Part shown: piece by piece, positions 1 to 5,253 of the stretch
Numbering within the stretch: the stretch's first letter is position 1
How the letters are laid out: the number at the start of each line of letters is the position of its first letter
Assembly (NCBI GenBank): GCA_035253505.1
Contig: DATFCC010000337.1
Coordinates: 1 to 10,414, forward strand
Source of the DNA: AWTP1-13 sp035253505
Lineage (GTDB): Bacteria; Pseudomonadota; Alphaproteobacteria; Rhizobiales; Hyphomicrobiaceae
Length of the DNA: 10,414 bases
Direction: 5' to 3'
The notes under the pieces: generated by a model
Database searches by the model: none
Told to the model about the DNA's origin: nothing
What the model saw: only the letters and a program-made list of their open reading frames with translations
Program-made: the position numbers and the translations under genes

Positions 1-98
1 CTTGCCCCCTCCGGGTCCTCGTTCCCCGCTCCCCGCCGCGCCGTGGCATCGGGAAGTCAGGGTGAGGTGCGTCCTCCCACGTCCGCGGGAGTGCTTGG

Positions 99-866
99 CT
101 ACCCCGGAAAGGTCGAGGTGGCCAGGCCACCGAAGTCGGCCACCAGCGCCGCGCCGCTGATCGTGGCCGCCTCGTCCGAGGCCAGGAACAGGATGGCCTT
201 GGCGATCTCGTCAGGCTCGCCCCAGCGCCCCATGGCGTGCACGTCGCGGATGCGCTGGGCCTGCCCGGCATCCTGGAAGTAGCGCTCCGTCAGCGGTGTG
301 CGGATGACCCCCGGGCCGACGGCATTGACGCGGATGCCCTTGTCGCCGAGGTCCATGGCCATTTCCTTGGTGAGGCCGACGACGGCGTGCTTGGAGGCCG
401 TATAGGCGGCCCGGTTCGGGGCTGCCACCACGCCGAGCGTCGATGCCAGGTTGACGATGGCACCCTTGCCGCCCTTGGCCACCACCGACCGCGCGAACGC
501 CTGCGAGCACAGGAATGTGCCGGTGACGTTCACTCCCATCACCCGGTTCCACTCCTCCAGCGACAATTCGAGAACCGACACGATCTCGCGCACGCCGGCG
601 GAGTTGACCAGCACATCGAGCCGCCCGAGTCGCCGCTCTGCCAGCTCGACGAAGCCGGCCACAGCCTTCGCGTCGGTGACGTCGAGCTCGAAGGCATGTG
701 CGCGCCCGCCCGCCTTGCGCACCGCCTCGGCGACGCGCTCGGCGCCCTTGGCATCGCGGTCGGCGATGGCGACGACAGCGCCTTCTCGGCCCATGGCGGC
801 GGCCACCTTCTCGCCGATGCCGCTCGCCGCACCCGTCACCAGCACACCCTGGTCCTGGAAACGCAT
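99..866 (-). CDS. Short-chain dehydrogenase/reductase (SDR), classical type
   Basis: This is a 255-residue NAD(P)-dependent oxidoreductase with the classical SDR fold and normal length; its substrate cannot be read from the sequence. The cofactor motif TGAASGIG is at residues 11-18. Asp36, at the end of the second strand (AIADRD), favours NAD(H) over NADP(H). NSAG at 88-91 replaces the usual NNAG. The catalytic tetrad is complete: Asn114 (in VNVTG), Ser143, Tyr156 and Lys160 (YTASK), followed by the NAVGPGVIRTPL segment. The C-terminus (VADFGG, then a short tail) departs slightly from the usual VDGG ending. The ATG at 866 has a good AGGAG ribosome site on the minus strand (873-877), and the stop is TAG. 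It lies 100 bp downstream of the efflux transporter on the same strand, with no visible promoter in between, so co-transcription with the pump is plausible. A role in modifying the exported compound is only a guess. Confidence 0.93.
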   Translation of the reverse strand: MRFQDQGVLVTGAASGIGEKVAAAMGREGAVVAIADRDAKGAERVAEAVRKAGGRAHAFELDVTDAKAVAGFVELAERRLGRLDVLVNSAGVREIVSVLELSLEEWNRVMGVNVTGTFLCSQAFARSVVAKGGKGAIVNLASTLGVVAAPNRAAYTASKHAVVGLTKEMAMDLGDKGIRVNAVGPGVIRTPLTERYFQDAGQAQRIRDVHAMGRWGEPDEIAKAILFLASDEAATISGAALVADFGGLATSTFPG

Positions 867-966
867 TGACTACTCCTGGAATTTGTTCCGCTGCCGCGAT
901 CTTGGCAGGGGATGGGCCCGCGCGCCAGTGTCCTCGCCCGGGGTCCCCGATCCGGCCCGGAAAGGC

Positions 967-2562
967 TCAATGGCCCCCCGATGCGCCACCCTGAACCGGC
1001 CGCCTCAAGACCAGGGTCAGCACCGCCAGCCCCAGGAACAGCACCGTCAGCACGAGGAACACGTCGGAGAAGGCCATCACCACGCCCTGACGGTGCACAA
1101 TCCCGTTGAGCTGCTTGAGAGCCATGAGTTGCGCGTCGCTGCCGAAGGAGGAGAAGCGCTGCGTCATGGAGTTGAGCGTCTCGAGCACCGGCTGGCGGGT
1201 CCAGTTGACCGCCTCGTGCAGGCGGGCCAGGTGCAGGTCGGTGCGGTCGTTGAGAATGGTGGTGAGGGCCGCCAGGCCGACCGCGCCGCCGAGGTTGCGC
1301 ATCAGGTTGAAGAGGCCGGAGGCATTCTTCACCCGCTCCGGCGCCAGGGTGCCGAGCGCGATGTTGTTGACGGGGATCATCGAGATCATCAGGCCGACGC
1401 CGCGAAACACCTGCGGCCAGAACAGCTCCCAGAAATCCCAATCCTTGGTCAGATAGGTCATCCAATAGGTGCCGATCGCGAATGACACGAACCCCGCGAT
1501 CATCATGAGCCGCATGTCGACCTTGGTCATCAGCCGCCCGGCAATGGGGGCGGTCAGGAACATGGCAACGCCCGATACGAACATGGTCTCGCCGATCATC
1601 AGGGCGTCGTAGCCGCGGATCTGTGCCAGATAGACGGGATAGAGGTAGGTAAGGCCGTACAGCCCGATGCCGACGACGAAGGAGAACAGGCTGCCGAGGC
1701 CGAAGTTGCGATCCGTGAAGGCGCGCAGGTCGACGATCGGCTGACGCGCCGTCAGCACCCGCACGAAGAAGACGATTGCCGACAGGCCGGAGACCCAGGC
1801 CAGCAGAAGCACGCTGTCGTCGCCGAACCAGTCGTTGCGCGGACCTTCCTCGAGCACGTATTCGAGCGCGCCCAGGAAACCGGCCATGGACAGCACCCCG
1901 ACCCAGTCGAAGTTGCGAAAGAGCGACCAGTCGGGCCGGTCGAAGTCGATGAGGGCCACGGCGGCGACCGTGACGGCGATGCCGGGCACGATGTTGATGA
2001 AGAACAGCCAGTGCCAGGACAGGGCATCGGTGAGATATCCGCCCACGGTCGGCCCGATGGTGGGGGCGAGCGTGGCGACGAGGCCGATCAGGGGGGCAAC
2101 CAGGCCCATCTTGGAGCGCGGGAAGATCGTGTAAGCGGTGGCGAACACGGTCGGGATCATGCCGCCGCCGATGAAGCCCTGCACGGCCCGCCAGAAGATC
2201 ATCTCGTTGATGCTGGTCGAGAAACCGCACATCAGGCTCGCCGCCGTGAAGCCGCCAGCCGACATTGCGAACAGCAGCCGGGTGCCCATCGCCCGTGACA
2301 GGTAGCCAGACAGCGGGATCATCACGACCTCGGCGATGAGGTAGGCCGTCTGGACCCACGTGATCTCGTTGGCCGATGCCGCGAGGCCCGCCTGGATCTC
2401 GGTCAGGGAGGCCGAGACGATCTGGATGTCCAGGATCGCCATGAACATGCCGAACACCATGGCCAGGAAGGCCACGAGGCGGCGCGGATCGACGCGGTCC
2501 TCGGCGTCGATCCCCGCCGCCCCGAGGGGAATCGCGCTTGCAGATGCTGAGGCTTGGGCCAC
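967..2562 (-). CDS. emrB: EmrB-type MFS multidrug exporter (DHA2 family, 14 TM)
   Basis: This 531-residue inner-membrane drug:proton antiporter belongs to the DHA2 branch of the major facilitator superfamily. In the family it works with an EmrA adaptor and an outer-membrane channel to pump hydrophobic compounds out of the cell. The hydrophobic segments are consistent with 14 helices. Helix 1 carries the DHA2 signature around LDIQIV (44-49). A degenerate motif A, GYLSRAMG, is at 86-93, where Ser replaces the usual Asp, as is common in EmrB. RAVQGFIGGGMIP is at 125-137. The antiporter motif C (APTIGPTVGGYL) lies at about 166-177, followed by the typical SWHWLFFIN. The start is a GTG with AGGAG eight bases upstream (2571-2575 on the plus strand). 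It lies 26 bp after the emrA gene, so the two almost certainly share a transcript. No outer-membrane partner is encoded in the window, so a TolC-like protein from elsewhere would be needed. The symbol rests on family resemblance; the drugs exported are unknown. Confidence 0.93.
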   Translation of the reverse strand: MAQASASASAIPLGAAGIDAEDRVDPRRLVAFLAMVFGMFMAILDIQIVSASLTEIQAGLAASANEITWVQTAYLIAEVVMIPLSGYLSRAMGTRLLFAMSAGGFTAASLMCGFSTSINEMIFWRAVQGFIGGGMIPTVFATAYTIFPRSKMGLVAPLIGLVATLAPTIGPTVGGYLTDALSWHWLFFINIVPGIAVTVAAVALIDFDRPDWSLFRNFDWVGVLSMAGFLGALEYVLEEGPRNDWFGDDSVLLLAWVSGLSAIVFFVRVLTARQPIVDLRAFTDRNFGLGSLFSFVVGIGLYGLTYLYPVYLAQIRGYDALMIGETMFVSGVAMFLTAPIAGRLMTKVDMRLMMIAGFVSFAIGTYWMTYLTKDWDFWELFWPQVFRGVGLMISMIPVNNIALGTLAPERVKNASGLFNLMRNLGGAVGLAALTTILNDRTDLHLARLHEAVNWTRQPVLETLNSMTQRFSSFGSDAQLMALKQLNGIVHRQGVVMAFSDVFLVLTVLFLGLAVLTLVLRRPVQGGASGGH

Positions 2563-2588
2563 GGCGGACGCTCCTGGAAAAGATCCGG

Positions 2589-3815
2589 CTACCGGGTACG
2601 GAGCGCGGCGGTGTTCATCTGCTGGCTCGGCGCGGGCGCACCGGGCTTCGTGTTGACCTTGACGATCACCGACATGCCGGGGCGCAGGACGTCCTGTCCG
2701 GCGACGGCGGCGGGCACCAGGATGCGCACCGGCAGCCGCTGCACGATCTTGGTGAAGTTGCCCGTCGCGTTATCGGGCGGCAGCAGGGAGAAGACCGAGC
2801 CGGAGGCCGGCGCGAGGCTCGCCACCTGGCCCTCGATCGTGCGGCCGGGAAGCGCATCGACCGTGATGCTCACGGGCTGGCCCGGCTTGAGCCGCGAGAG
2901 CTGCGTCTCCTTGAAGTTCGCGTCGATGTAGACGGCATCGAGCGGCACGAGGCTCGCCAGCCGCTGCGTCGGCTGGACGTAGTCGCCGACCTGCATGGCG
3001 CGATTGCCGATGACCCCGTCGAACGGCGCGCGGATGACGGTGAAGGAGAGGTCGCGCTCGGCCTTGGCCAGTGCGGTCTGGTTCTGCTGCAGGGTGCGGA
3101 GAGCTTCCTCCCGCTGCGCGTGGAGAACGGCCACATTGGCGGTCGCCGCCTCGACGGCAGCTTCGCCCGCCTGCACGGCTGCGACGGCTTGGTCGTAGCT
3201 GGCCTGGGCCTGCTCGAGGGCGGCGCGGCTGTTGACTTGGCGCGTCGCCAGATCCTTCTGGCGCTTGAGCTCCAGGTCGGCCCGCGTCGCTCCGGCCTTG
3301 GCCGAGGCCACCTGCGCCTTGGCCTGGTCGACGGCCGCTTCCTGCGCCACGGCTTGCTTGGACAGTCGCTCTATGGCCGCCCGCTGGACGGCGATCTGGT
3401 CGCGGGCGGTCTGCACCGCCAAGCGGTAGTCGCCATCCTCGATCCGGGCGATCACATCGCCGGCCTTGAGGTGCGCGTTGTCCTCGACTGCGACCTGCGC
3501 GAGGTAACCCGACACCTTGGGAGAGAGGGTCGCGCTCTTCACGCCCACGTAGGCGTCGTCGGTGGACACCATGAACCGCCCGGCGGTCCACCAGTAGTGG
3601 CCGAAGTAGCCGCCGACGCCCAAGAGCAGGGCGAGGCCAATGGCAGCCATCACCCGCAGGCGCGTCCGGTTGCGTGGCGGCGCAGCTTTGGTTTCGCGCC
3701 GGTCGGCATCCGATGCCGCGACGGCGGGAGACTGAGGCGCGTCGGGTGGCTTCTGCTGCTTGAGCTCCACCGCGGGCCGCATCGGTTGCCCAAGCTGCTC
3801 GGTATCATCCAGCAT
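2589..3815 (-). CDS. emrA: EmrA/HlyD-type membrane fusion protein (efflux adaptor)
   Basis: This periplasmic adaptor links the EmrB exporter to an outer-membrane channel. From the start chosen here it has 408 residues. The N-terminus is cytoplasmic and Pro/Gln-rich. One transmembrane helix spans about 54-75, followed by STDDAYV (84-90), which opens the first half of the lipoyl domain. A long Ala/Gln-rich coiled-coil hairpin covers about 130-256. The second lipoyl half follows (IRAPFDG, 261-267), then the beta-barrel with NFKETQL (300-306) and the EmrA signature GSVFSLLPPDNATGNF (339-354). The frame stays open to an ATG at 3881 (430 residues), but I prefer the ATG at 3815. The extra 22 codons run through a TetR operator and back into the promoter, and 3881 has no ribosome site, whereas 3815 has AGGGG eight bases upstream. 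It is the first gene of the minus-strand operon, probably repressed by the divergent TetR protein. Confidence 0.93.
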   Translation of the reverse strand: MLDDTEQLGQPMRPAVELKQQKPPDAPQSPAVAASDADRRETKAAPPRNRTRLRVMAAIGLALLLGVGGYFGHYWWTAGRFMVSTDDAYVGVKSATLSPKVSGYLAQVAVEDNAHLKAGDVIARIEDGDYRLAVQTARDQIAVQRAAIERLSKQAVAQEAAVDQAKAQVASAKAGATRADLELKRQKDLATRQVNSRAALEQAQASYDQAVAAVQAGEAAVEAATANVAVLHAQREEALRTLQQNQTALAKAERDLSFTVIRAPFDGVIGNRAMQVGDYVQPTQRLASLVPLDAVYIDANFKETQLSRLKPGQPVSITVDALPGRTIEGQVASLAPASGSVFSLLPPDNATGNFTKIVQRLPVRILVPAAVAGQDVLRPGMSVIVKVNTKPGAPAPSQQMNTAALRTR

Positions 3816-3823
3816 GTCCGAAA

Positions 3824-3828
3824 CCCCT
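3824..3828 (-). promoter_or_regulatory. Ribosome binding site deciding the emrA start
   Basis: On the minus strand this reads AGGGG, eight bases before the ATG at 3815. The competing in-frame ATG at 3881 has no Shine-Dalgarno sequence at a usable distance. This supports the 408-residue product. Confidence 0.6.
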
Positions 3829-3848
3829 GAATCTGGCTGCCCAATCTG

Positions 3849-3867
3849 TGACCGAACCGTTCGGTCA
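3849..3867. promoter_or_regulatory. TetR operator 1 (emrA-proximal)
   Basis: The site reads TGACCGAACCGTTCGGTCA: two perfect 9-bp inverted arms around one central base. The size and form are typical of sites bound by TetR-family dimers. It covers the expected transcription start of the minus-strand emrA promoter (just downstream of its -10) and lies seven bases upstream of the plus-strand -35. Binding by the adjacent TetR protein is inferred from position and symmetry. Confidence 0.8.
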
Positions 3868-3874
3868 GGCGGCG

Positions 3875-3903
3875 TTGACATATGCGCCGACGCCGCCTAT
3901 GTC
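3875..3903 (+). promoter_or_regulatory. Sigma-70 promoter for the tetR-family gene
   Basis: A perfect -35 TTGACA (3875-3880) is followed by a 17-bp spacer and a -10-like TATGTC (3898-3903). Read against the rhizobial consensus CTTGAC-N17-CTATAT, the boxes GTTGAC and CTATGT each match five of six bases with N17. Transcription would begin near 3910, inside operator 2. It is superimposed on the opposite-strand emrA promoter. Confidence 0.65.
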
Positions 3904-3905
3904 AA
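3877..3905 (-). promoter_or_regulatory. Sigma-70 promoter for the emrA-emrB-SDR operon
   Basis: On the minus strand a perfect TTGACA (complement of 3900-3905) is followed by a 17-bp spacer and TATGTC (complement of 3877-3882). These are the same boxes and spacing as the opposing promoter, because both derive from the inverted repeat TTGACATA (3875-3882) / TATGTCAA (3898-3905). The predicted start is near 3870, at the edge of operator 1. That places the ATG at 3881 upstream of the transcript and supports the downstream emrA start. Confidence 0.65.
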
Positions 3906-3924
3906 TGACCGAACCGTTCAGTCA
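3906..3924. promoter_or_regulatory. TetR operator 2 (tetR-proximal)
   Basis: The site reads TGACCGAACCGTTCAGTCA and matches operator 1 at 18 of 19 bases. The single change (G to A at 3920) breaks one pair of the dyad, so it may bind more weakly. It abuts the minus-strand -35 and covers the expected start point of the plus-strand tetR promoter. The centre-to-centre distance to operator 1 is 57 bp. The site is flanked by a direct repeat GTCAATGA (3901-3908 and 3921-3928). Confidence 0.8.
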
Positions 3925-3966
3925 ATGATTTGTGATCCCGACAGACGGCTTCCGGCGGGCGAGATG

Positions 3967-4614
3967 ATGAACACGCGGCAGATCGAGCAACCCACGACCA
4001 GGGAGGGCGGCGGTGAAAGCCGCAAGCGGCGGCAGATCATCGACGGCGCCTGCAAGGTCTTTCTCGAGCGCGGTTTCGATGCGGCCAGCATGGGTGAGAT
4101 CGGCCGGGCTGCCGGCGTCTCGAAAGGCACCCTCTACGTCTACTTCAAGAGCAAGGAAGAGCTGTTCGAGGCGATCGTCGAAGAGCAGTCCGACCTGCAG
4201 GGCGAGCGCATCTTCTTCTTCGATGCCGGCGACCCGGACGTAGGGGCCGTCCTGACGCGGCTCGGCAACGAATTCGTGCGGTTCATGTGCCGCCGCGCGG
4301 GCGGCATCTCACCGCTGCGCACCGTCATCGCCATCGCCGACCGTATGCCCGAGATCGGGTCGCGGTTCTACCAGTTCGGCCCCGGGCGGGGCATCGCCAG
4401 CCTGAAGCTGTATCTGGAGAGCCAGGTGGCTGCGGGGGTGTTGAAGCCGCACGACAGCGAGGTGGTAGCGGCGCAGTTCATCGACTCGTGCCTGTCGCTG
4501 ACCTTCAAGCCGATGCTGTTCAATGCCGCTGATGCGCCGTCCGACGAGCAGATCAGCCGCGTGGTGGGCACGGCCGTGCGCACCGTTCTCGCCGCCTACA
4601 AGGAGGCGCGCTGA
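3967..4614 (+). CDS. TetR/AcrR-family transcriptional repressor of the efflux operon
   Basis: This 215-residue one-component regulator has an N-terminal TetR DNA-binding domain and a C-terminal all-helical ligand/dimer domain. The DNA-binding part spans about 19-67: RKRRQIIDGACKVFLERGF leads into the helix-turn-helix SMGEIGRAAGVSKGTLYVYF (41-60) and then KSKEELF. The C-terminal part resembles the AefR-type group (an ISPLRTVIAIADRMPEI stretch and an FIDSCLSL stretch), but the family assignment there is by eye. Starts at 3964 and 3967 (tandem ATGs) are both possible. I chose 3967 because GGCGGG (3954-3959) is then seven bases away. The frame extends back to 3760, but that part crosses both operators and the promoter. 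It is divergent from emrA and flanked by paired operators, so it most likely represses both itself and the pump. The inducing ligand is unknown. Confidence 0.92.
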   Translation: MNTRQIEQPTTREGGGESRKRRQIIDGACKVFLERGFDAASMGEIGRAAGVSKGTLYVYFKSKEELFEAIVEEQSDLQGERIFFFDAGDPDVGAVLTRLGNEFVRFMCRRAGGISPLRTVIAIADRMPEIGSRFYQFGPGRGIASLKLYLESQVAAGVLKPHDSEVVAAQFIDSCLSLTFKPMLFNAADAPSDEQISRVVGTAVRTVLAAYKEAR

Positions 4615-4639
4615 CGATTGCGCGCCGGCCTGCTGCGCC

Positions 4640-5044
4640 TCATTGCGGCTCGTCGGGCTCCGCCACCGTGCCGCCGATGATATTGCTCATGTCGGCGCCG
4701 TCCTCCTCTTCCTCCTCGAGGAAGGTCTCGTCTTCGTCGCCGCCGGCAGCAGTATCCTCCTCCTCACCCTCGACGACGGCCAGCGCGTCGTCGGCATCCG
4801 CCTCCGGAGCGTCTTCGGGCTTGGCGCTATCGACGGCGTAGGCCGGCTTCTTCATCGGTTTGCGCACCGCCCGATCGGCCACCGAGGGTGCTGCCGCGGC
4901 CATCGCCACCGGCGCTGCGGCAAGCTCGTAGACGGTCCCGCAGATCGGGCACGTGATGGGATCGCGATTGAGATCATAGAAGCGAGACCCGCAGTCCGTG
5001 TTCTGGCACGTGCGCTTGGTCCCGCGCTCGGCTTTGTTCGACAT
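4640..5044 (-). CDS. FYDLN-domain zinc-ribbon protein with acidic tail (TIGR02300-like)
   Basis: This 134-residue protein belongs to the alphaproteobacterial FYDLN acid family, whose function I do not know to be established. The N-terminus has GTKRTC followed by FYDLNRDPI (22-30). Four cysteines are arranged as a likely zinc ribbon: Cys13, Cys18, Cys32 and Cys35, so the first pair is CX4C and the second CX2C (CPIC). After an Ala-rich linker, residues from about 75 to 118 are dominated by Asp and Glu, including a run of five Glu near 111-115. No signal peptide or membrane helix is visible, so it should be cytoplasmic. The ATG at 5044 has GGAG nine bases upstream and gives the N-terminus usual for the family. 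It converges on the tetR gene with only 25 bp between the stops and is divergent from aroA. Confidence 0.88.
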   Translation of the reverse strand: MSNKAERGTKRTCQNTDCGSRFYDLNRDPITCPICGTVYELAAAPVAMAAAAPSVADRAVRKPMKKPAYAVDSAKPEDAPEADADDALAVVEGEEEDTAAGGDEDETFLEEEEEDGADMSNIIGGTVAEPDEPQ

Positions 5045-5086
5045 GCACTGGTGCTCCAGGTTGCGAGCCGTCGGGAATTTGGCCGC

Positions 5087-5115
5087 TCATTGCCACGGGC
5101 TTGCGGCACTGTCAA
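5087..5115 (-). promoter_or_regulatory. Possible promoter for the FYDLN-family gene
   Basis: On the minus strand a perfect TTGACA (complement of 5110-5115) lies about 65 bases before the start codon. At 17-bp spacing the -10 position reads CAATGA (complement of 5087-5092), which is poor. Only the -35 box supports the call. Confidence 0.35.
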
Positions 5116-5170
5116 AACCCAATCGGGCCGCAGGGCGCGCCGCGCAGAGGGGGCGCCGCGGACGGCGGCG

Positions 5171-5198
5171 TTGACAGCCTCCAGCCCGCTGCTCTAAG
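5171..5198 (+). promoter_or_regulatory. Probable sigma-70 promoter for aroA
   Basis: TTGACA (5171-5176) is followed, after a 16-bp spacer, by TCTAAG (5193-5198), which matches TATAAT at four of six positions. Transcription would begin near 5205, leaving a leader of about 50 bases before the GTG start. The 13 bases GGCGGCGTTGACA (5164-5176) also occur, identically, at the tetR promoter (3868-3880). Confidence 0.5.
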
Positions 5199-5241
5199 GC
5201 GGGCGGCACGGCCCCGGCAGGTGTCGCGGCCACGCTCTCTC

Positions 5242-5245
5242 GAGG
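5242..5245 (+). promoter_or_regulatory. Ribosome binding site deciding the aroA GTG start
   Basis: GAGG lies eight bases before the GTG at 5254. The only upstream ATG in this frame (5101) lies ahead of the predicted promoter and would add 51 residues with no counterpart in EPSP synthases. Confidence 0.6.
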
Positions 5246-5253
5246 CGCCCGGC

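Noticed and set aside
74..91. A CTCCC / GGGAG stem downstream of the SDR gene as a terminator.
   Set aside because: There are only five pairs with an eight-base loop and no T-tract on the minus strand, so it is not distinguishable from chance.
836..2359. A 507-codon open frame on the minus strand overlapping emrB in another frame.
   Set aside because: It shares the strand and DNA of the clear EmrB exporter, is very rich in Arg, Gly and Ala, and has no recognisable domain. It is a shadow caused by high GC.
2538..3830. A 430-codon plus-strand frame opposite emrA.
   Set aside because: It is antisense to a well-formed adaptor protein. The composition (Arg, Gly, Leu, His) is typical of a GC-driven shadow, with no motif.
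3760..3966. An N-terminal extension of the TetR protein (69 residues upstream of the chosen start).
   Set aside because: It would be encoded by the emrA start region, both operators and the promoter, and it does not resemble any TetR N-terminus.
4615..4639. A bidirectional terminator between the convergent tetR and FYDLN genes.
   Set aside because: The 25-bp gap has GC-rich sequence but no stable stem followed by T or A tracts.
5045..5250. A tRNA gene, suggested by a GGTTGCGAG-like string near 5059.
   Set aside because: No acceptor stem, anticodon arm or T-loop consensus (GTTCGAATC) can be assembled around it on either strand.
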